DNA of 64,000 bases, taken from assembly GCA_937874515.1 (NCBI GenBank), contig CALNBV010000236.1, positions 3,203 through 67,202 on the forward strand, read 5' to 3'. Numbering within the stretch: position 1 is the stretch's first letter; each line of letters opens with the position of its first letter. A model generated the notes under the pieces. The model had not been told where the DNA came from and made no database searches. It saw only the letters and a list, made by a program, of their open reading frames with translations. Source of the DNA: an uncultured Paenibacillaceae bacterium. Lineage in GTDB: Bacteria; Bacillota; Bacilli; Aneurinibacillales; Aneurinibacillaceae. This document shows, in pieces, positions 33,270 to 42,729 of this stretch. The position numbers and the translations under genes are program-made.

Positions 33270-34349
33270 CTAAATATGTCTGTCAATAAACACCTGTTCT
33301 TGGATTCTTTTTAGACCTTCTTTAATCGCACGAGCTCTCACTTCTCCAATTCCCTCCACGTCATCTAACTCCTCAATAGTTGCCATCATCACCTGTGGTA
33401 AGCCAGAAAAGACCTCGACTAAATTATTTACAATTGAAGCAGGCAAGCGAGGGATTTTACTTAAAATGCGATACCCTCTCGGAAAAACCGGCTCATCATA
33501 AAGACTTATACCACCAGAATAGCCAAGGGATTTTAAAATATTCAATGGATCCAATAATTCATCATTAGAAAAGCGGGATAATTGCCCTTTGATTTCTTTC
33601 GAGTCCATTTCATCTAGAGAGCGGCAATAATCTTTGATTAATAAAAGGGCATCCCTTTCAATATCAGATACCAATTCTTCCATTTGCATGCTGATTAAAC
33701 GGCCCTCTGTCCCTAATTCATTAATATATTTATGAATTTCAGATTTTATCCTCAATACCATTTCTATTCGTTGCATCACCATTGCCACTTCATGCAGGGT
33801 GACTAATTCTTCAAATTCAAGTGCCCCCAAATTAGTTAACGCCTGTTCTAAAACTGAATAATAGCGCTCCAGTGTTTGCATGGCTTGATTTGCCTTCGTT
33901 AAGATTACGCCAATATCCTTTAAGGCATAACGATAAGGTCCACGATATAGTGTGATTACATTCCGCCGTTGAGAAATGGAAATAACTAATTTCCCCGTTT
34001 GCCGGGCTACCCGTTCTGCTGTGCGATGCCGAATTCCTGTTTCTGAAGATGTAATCGTGGAATCTGGAATTAATTGTGTATTGGCATATAAAATCTTTTT
34101 TATATCTTTGCTTATGATAATGGCCCCATCCATTTTAGCTAACTCATAAAGATGAGCAGGAGTTAAATCACAATAAATATGGAAACCACCATCTACAACC
34201 TCTTGGATTTTTTCATACTCTCCAATAACAATTAAAGCGCCGGTTTTCGCACGAAGAATATTTTCAAGCCCATCACGCAATTTTGTTCCAGGAGATACTA
34301 ACTGTAAAACTTCTGAGATAAATTTTTCCTTTTTACGATCTACAGACAT
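33270..34349 (-). CDS. disA: DNA integrity scanning diadenylate cyclase DisA
   Basis: 359 residues; makes cyclic di-AMP from ATP and responds to branched DNA. The DAC domain has MDGAIIISKD (catalytic DGA) and TGIRHRTAERVARQTG (RHR motif). A central helical linker follows, and the C-terminal helix-hairpin-helix region has IEELDDVEGIGEVRARAIKEGL. The gene is 1 bp away from radA; RadA is known to modulate DisA activity in Bacillus. Confidence 0.97.
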   Translation of the reverse strand: MSVDRKKEKFISEVLQLVSPGTKLRDGLENILRAKTGALIVIGEYEKIQEVVDGGFHIYCDLTPAHLYELAKMDGAIIISKDIKKILYANTQLIPDSTITSSETGIRHRTAERVARQTGKLVISISQRRNVITLYRGPYRYALKDIGVILTKANQAMQTLERYYSVLEQALTNLGALEFEELVTLHEVAMVMQRIEMVLRIKSEIHKYINELGTEGRLISMQMEELVSDIERDALLLIKDYCRSLDEMDSKEIKGQLSRFSNDELLDPLNILKSLGYSGGISLYDEPVFPRGYRILSKIPRLPASIVNNLVEVFSGLPQVMMATIEELDDVEGIGEVRARAIKEGLKRIQEQVFIDRHI

Positions 34350-34350
34350 C

Positions 34351-35718
34351 TTATCCCCCCAGCGTTTCCCTTAATGCTTCTGATATGTCCTTAACACCGA
34401 TAACCTCAATTCCTGAAGGATAATCCCAACCAGAAAGATTTTTATGTGGAATAATCACGCGCCTAAACCCTAATTTTTTGGCTTCTTTTACCCTCTGTTC
34501 AATTCGTGAAACCCCACGAACTTCTCCGGTCAAACCTATTTCTCCAATCACCACATCATAGGGATTGGTCTTTCTGTCGCGAAAACTTGAAGCCAGGCAC
34601 ATAGCAATAGCCAAATCAATTGCTGGTTCATCCAGGCGAACCCCCCCGGCTACATTCACATAAGCATCCTGGTTCTGCATCAAGAGACCTGCCCTTTTCT
34701 CCAAAACAGCCATAATCATTGTTACCCGATTATAGTCTACCCCTGTGGCCATTCTTCGAGGGGTCGCAAAACCTGTCGGAGTGAGCAGGGCCTGCAATTC
34801 TACCAGTACTGGCCGGGTACCTTCCATACTGGCTACGACAATAGAGCCAGCTACGCCACTTGCCCTCTCTGATAAAAACATTTCAGAGGGATTGGTCACT
34901 TCCCTTAATCCAAGTTCCACCATTTCAAAAATCCCAATTTCATTAGTGGATCCAAACCGGTTTTTGACAGCACGCAATATTCGATAGGAGTGATGGCGTT
35001 CCCCTTCAAAATAAAGCACCGCATCTACCATATGTTCTAACATACGGGGACCTGCAATAGAACCCTCTTTTGTGACATGACCTACAATAAAAATGGCCAC
35101 ATCTTTCGTTTTAGCCAATCGCATTAAGTGGGATGTGCATTCCCTCACCTGGGAAACGCTTCCTGGAGCTGATGTAATATCCGGGTGGAAAATGGTTTGA
35201 ATGGAGTCGATAATGACAACAGCTGGATGGAAGGATTCGATTTGTTGCTCCAATAACAATAAATTAGTTTCTGCAAAAACATACAACTCAGAATGTCCAA
35301 CCCCAAGTCTGTCTGCCCTTAATTTTATTTGTCTTAATGATTCCTCTCCAGAGATATATAATACTTTGTGGTTTTTTTTGGCCACATGTTGAGATGTTTG
35401 CAAGAGCAGAGTGGATTTCCCTATCCCTGGGTCTCCCCCCACTAAAACCAGGGAACCTGGCACAATTCCTCCTCCAAGAACCCGATCTAACTCTTGCATG
35501 TCGGTGAATAAGCGAGGTTCTTCCTCTCCTACAATTTTTGTGATAGAAAAAGGCTGGGAATTCCCCTTTTCTATCGATGGATATGAACGGTTTGCACCCT
35601 TACTTTCAAATTCCTCTACCAGGGTATTCCACTTTCCACACCCTGGACATTTACCCATCCATTTCGGTGACTCATACCCACAATCCTGACAAACAAATTT
35701 CGTTTTTATTTTAGCCAT
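34351..35718 (-). CDS. radA: DNA repair protein RadA
   Basis: 455 residues; a RecA-like branch-migration helicase in recombination. Order of domains: an N-terminal zinc finger (CQDCGYESPKWMGKCPGCG), a Walker A motif GGDPGIGKSTLLLQ near 93-106, the family-specific KNRFGSTNEIGIFEM near 250, and a C-terminal Lon-protease-like domain. It lies after clpC, separated by a terminator, so it may be only partly under CtsR control. Confidence 0.97.
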   Translation of the reverse strand: MAKIKTKFVCQDCGYESPKWMGKCPGCGKWNTLVEEFESKGANRSYPSIEKGNSQPFSITKIVGEEEPRLFTDMQELDRVLGGGIVPGSLVLVGGDPGIGKSTLLLQTSQHVAKKNHKVLYISGEESLRQIKLRADRLGVGHSELYVFAETNLLLLEQQIESFHPAVVIIDSIQTIFHPDITSAPGSVSQVRECTSHLMRLAKTKDVAIFIVGHVTKEGSIAGPRMLEHMVDAVLYFEGERHHSYRILRAVKNRFGSTNEIGIFEMVELGLREVTNPSEMFLSERASGVAGSIVVASMEGTRPVLVELQALLTPTGFATPRRMATGVDYNRVTMIMAVLEKRAGLLMQNQDAYVNVAGGVRLDEPAIDLAIAMCLASSFRDRKTNPYDVVIGEIGLTGEVRGVSRIEQRVKEAKKLGFRRVIIPHKNLSGWDYPSGIEVIGVKDISEALRETLGG

Positions 35719-35742
35719 CGATTGTTACACTTCCTTTAACCC

Positions 35743-35777
35743 AAAAAGGCGGTAGCGTTAATCAACGCATACCGCCT
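35743..35777 (-). terminator. Terminator between clpC and radA
   Basis: AGGCGGTATGCGTT and ACGCTACCGCCT form a stem of about 12 bp with a small mismatch, followed by TTTTTGGG. It may reduce readthrough from the ctsR operon into radA-disA. Confidence 0.8.
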
Positions 35778-35788
35778 CCGGAATTCAT

Positions 35789-38236
35789 TTATTTTTGAGA
35801 AACTGAGTTCGTAGCTTTCTCTATTGTAATACTACCATTCTCAATATTAATAGCGACAGTATCTCCTTGCACAATGTTTCCAATCAGGAGTTCTTCTGAA
35901 AGGCGATCTTCAATGTGTCGTTGGATAGAGCGACGTAAAGGCCTTGCACCATACGCCGGGTCAAATCCTTCTTTCGCAAGAAATTGTTTCGCCTCATCAG
36001 ATAGAATGAAGTCAATTCCTTGTTCAATTAACCGGTTACGCAATTGATTTGCCATTAAGGTAACAATTTCAGAGATATGCTCTTCATTGAGAGAATGGAA
36101 CACAATAATTTCATCAATCCGGTTTAAAAATTCTGGACGGAAGCTGCGTTTTAGTTCTCCCAACACCCGGTCTTTCATATCTTCATATTGTTTATTGCTA
36201 TTAGGTGCTGTGAATCCAAGGGAAGCATTCTTTTTAATCATTTCCGCCCCTACGTTGGATGTCATAATAATAACCGTATTGCGGAAATCTACTGTACGTC
36301 CTTTGGAATCTGTTAATCTTCCATCTTCTAAAACTTGCAATAAAATATTAAATACTTCAGGATGGGCTTTTTCAATCTCATCAAGAAGAACCACAGAGTA
36401 AGGTTTCCGACGGACTTTCTCTGTTAATTGTCCTCCTTCATCAAAACCTACATATCCTGGAGGAGCCCCTACTAAACGAGAAGTAGAGTGTTTCTCCATG
36501 TATTCAGACATATCGATTCGAATGATAGAATCCTCTGATCCAAACAAAGATTCAGCTAAAGCTCTAGCTAATTCTGTTTTACCTACCCCGGTTGGTCCGA
36601 GGAAAATAAAGGATCCAATGGGCCGCTTGGGATCTTTCAATCCTGCTCTTGCCCGGCGAATGGCACGAGAAATGGATTTTACAGCATCCTCTTGCCCTAT
36701 AACCCGCTTGTGAAGGATTTCCTCCATTTTCAATAAACGTTCTGTTTCTTCTTCTTTTAATTTTACGACAGGAACACCGGTCCAACTAGCAACAACAGAA
36801 GCAATATCTTCCGTAGTTACTTCGGAATCTGTCTGGCCTTGTTTTTCCTGCCATTCATTTTTAGTTTTATCTAGTTCCTCCCGAAGGCGTTGTTCCTTAT
36901 CTCTCAATGAGGCTGCTTTCTCAAATTCCTGGCTTTGAACTGCTGCATCTTTCTCTTTTCGAACTTCTTCCAACTTTTTCTCCAAATCTTTTAAATTTGG
37001 CGGAACCGTATAGGATTGAAGCCGTACCTTAGAAGCTGCTTCATCGATTAAATCAATGGCTTTGTCAGGCAGAAAACGATCTGTAATATAGCGGTCTGAT
37101 AAATAGACAGCTTGTTGAATGGCTTCATCCAAAATTTTCACACGGTGATGGGCTTCATAACGATCCCGCAATCCGTATAAAATTTGTACCGCTTCATCGG
37201 CGCTTGGTTCATCCACTTGAATAGGTTGGAATCGCCGTTCTAAGGCTGCATCTTTTTCAATATATTTGCGGTATTCATCCAGGGTGGTGGCACCAATGCA
37301 TTGCAATTCCCCACGGGCAAGAGAAGGTTTCAGGATATTAGATGCATCGATTGCACCTTCTGCTCCCCCTGCGCCAATAAGGGTGTGCAACTCATCAATA
37401 AACAGTACAATGTTTCCCGCCTGGCGAATTTCGTCCATAATTTTCTTTAAACGGTCTTCAAATTCCCCCCGATATTTAGTTCCGGCAACTACCGTCCCCA
37501 TATCCAGGGTCATCACCCGCTTATTGCGAAGGGTCTCTGGAATCTCATTATTAATAATGCGTTGGGCAAGACCTTCAGCAATGGCTGTTTTACCAACACC
37601 AGGTTCCCCAATGAGAACTGGATTATTCTTTGTACGACGGCTCAATACCTGAATTACCCGCTCTATTTCTTTTTCCCGGCCAATGACAGGGTCTAGACCA
37701 CCCTCTCTGGCTACAGAGGTTAAGTCTCTCGCAAGGCTATCCAGGGTAGGCGTATTTACAGACGCTGCTCCTGCAGATTGTTGATGGGAAGAGAGGGATT
37801 CGCTGCTCCCTAACAGTTGAAGAACCTGCTGACGCGCTTTATTAAGGCTTACCCCAAGATTATTTAAAACTCTGGCTGCCACACCTTCACCTTCACGGAT
37901 TAATCCAAGAAGAATGTGCTCAGTTCCTACATAGGTATGGCCAAGTTTTCTCGCTTCATCCATAGATAACTCTATTACTTTTTTCGCTCTGGGGGTGTAG
38001 TTGATATTGTTTGGCTGTTCGGTACCACGGCCAATCAATGATTCAACTTCACCTTGAATCCGGTCTAAGCCTAGACCAAGCGCTTGCAAGGCTTTCGCTG
38101 CAATGCCATCACCTTCACGGATTAATCCTAAAAGGATATGCTCAGTTCCAATGTTTCTGTGCCCTAAACGGACAGCTTCTTCCTGGGCTAATGCTAATAC
38201 TTTCTGCGCTCTTTCAGTAAAACGGCCAAACATCAT
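35789..38236 (-). CDS. clpC: ATP-dependent Clp protease ATPase subunit ClpC
   Basis: 815 residues. Two N-terminal Clp repeats (RFTERAQKVLALAQEEAVRL and an echo near residue 80), a first AAA+ module with GEPGVGKT, a coiled M-domain with a UVR motif (EFEKAASLRDKEQRLREEL), a second AAA+ module with GPTGVGKT, and a C-terminal domain. ClpC unfolds substrates, including arginine-phosphorylated proteins marked by McsB, for ClpP. Two adjacent ATGs follow GGAGGTG; either may start. It is the last gene of ctsR-mcsA-mcsB-clpC. Confidence 0.98.
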   Translation of the reverse strand: MMFGRFTERAQKVLALAQEEAVRLGHRNIGTEHILLGLIREGDGIAAKALQALGLGLDRIQGEVESLIGRGTEQPNNINYTPRAKKVIELSMDEARKLGHTYVGTEHILLGLIREGEGVAARVLNNLGVSLNKARQQVLQLLGSSESLSSHQQSAGAASVNTPTLDSLARDLTSVAREGGLDPVIGREKEIERVIQVLSRRTKNNPVLIGEPGVGKTAIAEGLAQRIINNEIPETLRNKRVMTLDMGTVVAGTKYRGEFEDRLKKIMDEIRQAGNIVLFIDELHTLIGAGGAEGAIDASNILKPSLARGELQCIGATTLDEYRKYIEKDAALERRFQPIQVDEPSADEAVQILYGLRDRYEAHHRVKILDEAIQQAVYLSDRYITDRFLPDKAIDLIDEAASKVRLQSYTVPPNLKDLEKKLEEVRKEKDAAVQSQEFEKAASLRDKEQRLREELDKTKNEWQEKQGQTDSEVTTEDIASVVASWTGVPVVKLKEEETERLLKMEEILHKRVIGQEDAVKSISRAIRRARAGLKDPKRPIGSFIFLGPTGVGKTELARALAESLFGSEDSIIRIDMSEYMEKHSTSRLVGAPPGYVGFDEGGQLTEKVRRKPYSVVLLDEIEKAHPEVFNILLQVLEDGRLTDSKGRTVDFRNTVIIMTSNVGAEMIKKNASLGFTAPNSNKQYEDMKDRVLGELKRSFRPEFLNRIDEIIVFHSLNEEHISEIVTLMANQLRNRLIEQGIDFILSDEAKQFLAKEGFDPAYGARPLRRSIQRHIEDRLSEELLIGNIVQGDTVAINIENGSITIEKATNSVSQK

Positions 38237-38263
38237 TTGACAACACCTCCAAAAATTCTGTTT

Positions 38264-39334
38264 TTAGGACTCGTGGCCTGTTTCCAGGCGTTCACGAATC
38301 AAACGGGCTCTGCGTTCATCACGGGAAGTCGCTGTTAACTCTTGCCCCGAATATTGTTGCAAAAACCCTGGTTGGGTCATAATCATTAATTCATTTATGA
38401 CATTGGGATTAATATCTTTAATCAACCCCAAATCAATACCAAGGCGTACATCGGACAGTCTCTGCGCTGCTTCCTTCGATTCAATGATACGGGCTAATCT
38501 TAAAATTCCAAAGGAACGAAACAAGCGATCTTCAAATTGCAGGCGATTTTGTTCAATTAAATACCTGCGAGCTGCTCTTTCTTGCTCTACAATTTGGCGG
38601 GCAACCCCATACAAATTATCAATAATTTCATTCTCTGATTGGCCAAGGGTAATTTGATTGGAAATTTGAAATAAATTTCCGATTGCTTCACTGCCCTCGC
38701 CATATAACCCTCTTACCACTAATCCAACCTGGGAGATTGCCGTTAGGATACGGTTAATCTGTTGTGTCATGACTAAAGCAGGCAAATGCATCATGACGGA
38801 AGCACGGATTCCTGTTCCAACATTGGTTGGACAACTGGTTAAAAATCCCCTGTTTTCATCAAAAGCCAAATCCATATGTTTCTCAAATAAGTCATCAATG
38901 TGGTCTGCCAACTCCCAGGCTTCCTTTAATTGTAACCCTGGAATAAGGCACTGAATCCGCAAATGATCTTCCTCATTGACAAGAATGCTAATGGATTCAT
39001 TTTGATTTAACACAACTGCTCCCTTCCTTGACTGGTTGGCAAGATTCGGGCTTATTAAGTGTTTCTCAACTAATACTCTTTTTTGTAATGGAGTCAAGCT
39101 GTCCATAGGAATTAACTGGATGGGGCCCATTTTTGTAAACCCTTCATCCTGGATTGCTTCTTCCACCACTTCAATCACTTTTTCTAATTGGGAATCTGTT
39201 GAAAGCATAGGAAAGGGGAATTCACTTAAATTCCTCGCTAAACGAAGACGGCTACTAATCACTATGTCCGAATCCGCCCCAGAGGCTTTCATCCATTCAC
39301 TCATTGCATTAGTAATAAAATTCTGGAAAGACAT
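38264..39334 (-). CDS. mcsB: Protein arginine kinase McsB
   Basis: 356 residues of a phosphagen-kinase fold that phosphorylates arginines on proteins, marking them for ClpCP and inactivating CtsR. The ATP-binding SSRLRLARNLSEFPFP (near 27-42), the catalytic-loop region EDHLRIQCLIPG and SCPTNVGTGIRASVMMHLP are typical. The C-terminus has RDERRARLIRERL. It lies 12 bp after mcsA and 27 bp before clpC. Confidence 0.97.
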   Translation of the reverse strand: MSFQNFITNAMSEWMKASGADSDIVISSRLRLARNLSEFPFPMLSTDSQLEKVIEVVEEAIQDEGFTKMGPIQLIPMDSLTPLQKRVLVEKHLISPNLANQSRKGAVVLNQNESISILVNEEDHLRIQCLIPGLQLKEAWELADHIDDLFEKHMDLAFDENRGFLTSCPTNVGTGIRASVMMHLPALVMTQQINRILTAISQVGLVVRGLYGEGSEAIGNLFQISNQITLGQSENEIIDNLYGVARQIVEQERAARRYLIEQNRLQFEDRLFRSFGILRLARIIESKEAAQRLSDVRLGIDLGLIKDINPNVINELMIMTQPGFLQQYSGQELTATSRDERRARLIRERLETGHES

Positions 39335-39346
39335 GCCTAATCCCTC

Positions 39347-39874
39347 CTACAACGAACCAATTTGCTGTTCTAATTCACGAATTCGATCCCGAATTTTTGC
39401 AGCCTCTTCAAACCGCTCATACTCAATACTCCGTTGCAGGTCTTTTCGCAATTGAGAAATTTCCTTTTTCAAGAGAAGAGTACCACCAGACCTTTTGGGA
39501 ACTTTCCCACTATGATGTGTATTTCCATGAATCCTGCGAAACAGAGGATCTAATTTACCTTCAAAGGTTTTATAACATTGACTGCAACCAAAACGTCCAC
39601 TTTTGCTAAACTGGGTGAAAGTTAACCCGCATTGAGTACATCGAAGTTGGTTATCCTGGGTTAATCCCACGGATGAATGCACGCTAGAATCAGGTGAATT
39701 AAACAGAAGGCCTGATAACAATTGAGGAATAGAGAAATTGCCAGGATATCCTGGGAACATCTCCGTTTTTTCCTGTGCACAGAATTCACACAGATGAATT
39801 TCTGTTTTTTTGCCATTAATTACTTTTGTTAAATGAAGTGTGGCAGGCTTTTGTTGACACTCTTGGCAAATCAT
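39347..39874 (-). CDS. mcsA: McsB activator McsA (zinc-finger, UVR domain)
   Basis: 175 residues from the ATG at 39874, which follows GGGAGGG; an open frame extends 8 codons up over the end of ctsR. Zinc-binding CxxC pairs are CQEC, CEFC, CTQC and CSQC. A C-terminal UVR motif EYERFEEAAKIRDRIRELE resembles that in ClpC. McsA activates the arginine kinase McsB and affects CtsR. Length and order match the family. Confidence 0.95.
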   Translation of the reverse strand: MICQECQQKPATLHLTKVINGKKTEIHLCEFCAQEKTEMFPGYPGNFSIPQLLSGLLFNSPDSSVHSSVGLTQDNQLRCTQCGLTFTQFSKSGRFGCSQCYKTFEGKLDPLFRRIHGNTHHSGKVPKRSGGTLLLKKEISQLRKDLQRSIEYERFEEAAKIRDRIRELEQQIGSL

Positions 39875-39890
39875 TTGATTTCCCTCCCAA

Positions 39891-40385
39891 TCAGTCATAC
39901 ATAAAAATGGCTGTCAGCATGGATCGTAACATATCAGCCCGATACCGATCCCTTACTGCTGCAGGCAAACCAGACACCAACCGCCCTGTGGCAACCTTCA
40001 TAAGTCTAAATTCCCGTTGATTTATTAAACCATCCTCAAATAAGCGGTCAATAATGTTTTCCGTTACCGTTGGTGAGATTTCCTCATGGATGTTCTCCAT
40101 TAACCACAGGTACAGCGTCTTCTCATTAATTACTTCAACTTTTCTTATGCGAATGTATCCGCCTCCACCACGTTTGCTTTCCACGATATAGCCCTTTTCC
40201 GTAGTAAAACGAGTACTGATTACATAATTTATTTGGGAAGGCACACATTGAAACTTATCTGCCAGCTCACTTCGTTGAATTTCCACGGCACCACAATTGC
40301 TTTGTTGCAAAATTTTCTTAAGATGTTTTTCGATGATGTCGGAAATATTCCGCATGGCACTGGCACATTGAAACTTATCTGGCAC
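39891..40385 (-). CDS. ctsR: Transcriptional repressor CtsR
   Basis: Winged helix-turn-helix repressor of class III heat-shock genes. The HTH reads RSELADKFQCVPSQINYVISTRF and the wing ESKRGGGGYIRIRK, with the tetraglycine loop that senses heat. The family N-terminus corresponds to MRNISDIIEKHLKKIL at 40355. No ribosome site precedes that ATG; AAAGGGG sits directly before an in-frame GTG at 40385, which I list as the outer start. The added residues VPDKFQCASA copy part of the HTH (an 18-bp repeat). The gene represses its own operon through the operator just upstream. Confidence 0.9.
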   Translation of the reverse strand: MPDKFQCASAMRNISDIIEKHLKKILQQSNCGAVEIQRSELADKFQCVPSQINYVISTRFTTEKGYIVESKRGGGGYIRIRKVEVINEKTLYLWLMENIHEEISPTVTENIIDRLFEDGLINQREFRLMKVATGRLVSGLPAAVRDRYRADMLRSMLTAIFMYD

Positions 40386-40408
40386 CCCCTTTAAAGAAGA
40401 CTCCTGAC

Positions 40409-40425
40409 TTTGACTTTCTTTGACT
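40409..40425 (-). promoter_or_regulatory. CtsR operator
   Basis: The direct heptad repeat AGTCAAA-GAA-AGTCAAA matches the CtsR box consensus (A/G)GTCAAA-NAN-(A/G)GTCAAA. It sits directly downstream of the -10 element, covering the start of transcription, so bound CtsR would block initiation. Confidence 0.93.
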
Positions 40426-40428
40426 TTT

Positions 40429-40457
40429 ATTATAATGTCATTTTATTTGTTTTTCAA
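40429..40457 (-). promoter_or_regulatory. Sigma-A promoter of the ctsR operon
   Basis: TTGAAA (40452-40457), a 17-bp spacer and consensus TATAAT (40429-40434), followed at once by the CtsR operator. Drives ctsR-mcsA-mcsB-clpC. Confidence 0.85.
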
Positions 40458-40510
40458 GTTATGCATATTGTTATTCTTGCCTATTTTTTAATTTTTCTTT
40501 CTTTTTTATT

Positions 40511-40541
40511 TAAAAAAAATAGGACCCTTAAGGTCCTATTT
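40511..40541 (-). terminator. Terminator after lysS
   Basis: AAATAGGACC and GGTCCTATTT form a 10-bp stem followed by TTTTTTAAAT on the minus strand, three bases after the lysS stop. Confidence 0.9.
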
Positions 40542-40543
40542 GA

Positions 40544-42049
40544 CTATTCTGCTTGTTCTCCTTCATGGCGTTCCCGCATAAGAGGGAATAACAGTACATC
40601 TCTAATGGATGGTGAATCCGTAAGAAGCATCACAAGACGGTCAATCCCAATCCCAAGTCCCCCTGTTGGAGGCATGCCATATTCAAGGGCTTCTAAGAAA
40701 TCCTCGTCCATCATATGAGCTTCGTCATTGCCTTCTTCCCGTTCCCGTAATTGGGCTTCAAAGCGTTCCCGTTGGTCGATAGGATCGTTTAATTCAGTAA
40801 AGGCATTGGCATGCTCTCTGCCTACAATAAACAATTCAAAGCGATCGGTAAAACGGGGATCCTCTGAATTCTTCCGGGCTAACGGAGACACATCTACGGG
40901 ATGTCCATAAATAAAGGTAGGTTGAATCAAGGTTTCTTCAACAAAATGTTCGAAGAATTCATTAACAATATGTCCATATTTCATGCCTGGTTTCACAGGA
41001 ACATTGTTTTGTTTTGCTAATTCCATAGCTTCTGCATCGGACATTTGGGGCCAGAAGTCTACACCTGTTACTTCTTTAATGGCATCCACAATATGTACCC
41101 GTCTCCACTCAGGCTTCATTTCTACTTCATGGCCTTGATAGTTGAAAAGGGTTTTCCCGAAGACATCTTCAGCAATATGGGCGATTAAGTTTTCAGTTAA
41201 ACGCATAATGTCTTTATAGTCAGCGAAGGCTTCATATAATTCAATGGATGTAAATTCAGGATTATGCTTTGTAGAAATCCCTTCATTACGGAAGATCCGG
41301 CCGATTTCATACACTTTATCAAGTCCGCCCACAATAAGCCGTTTTAAATGCAATTCTGTCGCAATACGCATATATAAACGCATATCAAGAGCATTATGGT
41401 GGGTGATAAAGGGACGGGCAGCAGCTCCTCCAGGAATGCTGTGCATGGTTGGTGTTTCCACTTCTAAATACCCACGCTCATCTAAATAACGACGCATAGA
41501 TTGTAGAATATGGCTACGGGCAATAAATGTTTCTTTTACATTAGGATTCATAATCATATCAAGGTAACGTTTCCGATAACGCAACTCAACATCTTTCAAT
41601 CCATGGAATTTCTCTGGAAGAGGACGAAGAGATTTCCCAAGGAGTGTAAAGGTATCTGCTTTAACGCTTACCTCTCCCCTGTTTGTCCGAAACACTTTCC
41701 CAGATAATCCAACAAGATCCCCAATATCACAAAGGTCAAAAACCTCATAAGGTTGTTCCCCGACATGGTCTTCACGCACATAAATTTGCAGTCTACCGCT
41801 TTGATCCTGTAAATGGGCAAAGCCGGCTTTTCCGTGACCCCTTTTTGACATTAGGCGGCCAGAAATAGTAACCGTATATCCCTTTTCCTCCAGATCTTCT
41901 TTAGATAAATCCCCACATAAAGCTAATACTTCCTGTGCGGTATGAGATCTTTCGAACTTTTCCCCAAAAGGATTAACGCCCATTTCTACTAATTTAGTTA
42001 ATTTTTCCCGACGCACTAGTTCTAGTTCGCTTAATTCTTCATGGGACAT
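40544..42049 (-). CDS. lysS: Lysyl-tRNA synthetase (class II)
   Basis: 501 residues. The N-terminal OB-fold anticodon domain has VSGRLMSKRGHGKAGFAHL-like sequence (TISGRLMSKRGHGKAGF); class II motifs 1-3 appear as GYLEVETPTMHSIPGGAAARP, FRNEGISTKHNPEFTSIELYEA and GLGIGIDRLVML. It follows greA by 70 bp and closes the long fol/dus/greA series with a strong terminator. Confidence 0.98.
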   Translation of the reverse strand: MSHEELSELELVRREKLTKLVEMGVNPFGEKFERSHTAQEVLALCGDLSKEDLEEKGYTVTISGRLMSKRGHGKAGFAHLQDQSGRLQIYVREDHVGEQPYEVFDLCDIGDLVGLSGKVFRTNRGEVSVKADTFTLLGKSLRPLPEKFHGLKDVELRYRKRYLDMIMNPNVKETFIARSHILQSMRRYLDERGYLEVETPTMHSIPGGAAARPFITHHNALDMRLYMRIATELHLKRLIVGGLDKVYEIGRIFRNEGISTKHNPEFTSIELYEAFADYKDIMRLTENLIAHIAEDVFGKTLFNYQGHEVEMKPEWRRVHIVDAIKEVTGVDFWPQMSDAEAMELAKQNNVPVKPGMKYGHIVNEFFEHFVEETLIQPTFIYGHPVDVSPLARKNSEDPRFTDRFELFIVGREHANAFTELNDPIDQRERFEAQLREREEGNDEAHMMDEDFLEALEYGMPPTGGLGIGIDRLVMLLTDSPSIRDVLLFPLMRERHEGEQAE

Positions 42050-42083
42050 CTTTTTCCACTCCTCAAAAGCTAAAAATCAGTTG

Positions 42084-42112
42084 AAAAGCTCCAACGATAT
42101 ACGAAGGAGCCT
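42084..42112 (-). terminator. Possible terminator after greA
   Basis: AGGCTCCTTCG and CGTTGGAGCT pair (with a T/T mismatch pair) around TATAT; TTTTC follows. Weak T-tract, so partial readthrough into lysS is likely. Confidence 0.45.
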
Positions 42113-42119
42113 GTAAGTA

Positions 42120-42599
42120 TTACTTTCCGTTTATCCCTAATATTTCGTAACGAATGGTCCCTGCGGGAACGTTTACATCTACTGTAGATCCTTTGGATTT
42201 ACCAAGTAAAGCGATTCCTACTGGTGATTCATTGGAGATTTTATTTTGTAGAGGATCGGATTCTGCAGAACCAACGATGGTATAATCAAGAATATCACCA
42301 AACTCTAAATCCTTCACCTTTACAGTAGAACCAACACTGACAACCCCGGTATCCACTTCATTATCAGAAATAACCCGAGCATTTCTTAACATTTTTTCTA
42401 AGGTAATAATTCGGCCTTCAATAAACGCTTGTTCGTTCTTTGATTCTTCGTACTCGGAGTTTTCGGAAAGGTCGCCATAACTAATTGCTTCTTTAATACG
42501 AGCAGCAATATCACGGCGTTTTACCGTTTTTAATTCTTCTAGTTCTTCCTCTAATTTTTGTAGCCCGGCGGCTGTTAAAATTACTTCCTTTTCGCTCAT
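42120..42599 (-). CDS. greA: Transcription elongation factor GreA
   Basis: 159 residues. An N-terminal antiparallel coiled coil reaches the polymerase secondary channel and carries the tip acids in ENSEYEESKNEQAFIEGRI near residues 46-64; the C-terminal FKBP-like domain has ESPVGIALLGKSKGSTV. GreA rescues backtracked polymerase by stimulating RNA cleavage. It stands between dus and lysS; a 130-bp upstream gap leaves room for its own promoter, though I see no clear one. Confidence 0.97.
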   Translation of the reverse strand: MSEKEVILTAAGLQKLEEELEELKTVKRRDIAARIKEAISYGDLSENSEYEESKNEQAFIEGRIITLEKMLRNARVISDNEVDTGVVSVGSTVKVKDLEFGDILDYTIVGSAESDPLQNKISNESPVGIALLGKSKGSTVDVNVPAGTIRYEILGINGK

Positions 42600-42729
42600 T
42601 CTTATTCCCCCGTATCCCTATTTTCCATTCATAAATTCTATGTGAACCGACTTTCTTATATGCAAATCGTTATTTTTAAACCCAACCTTATAGTACATGC
42701 AAGTTAGGAAGTATGAAGGTTATTATAGG

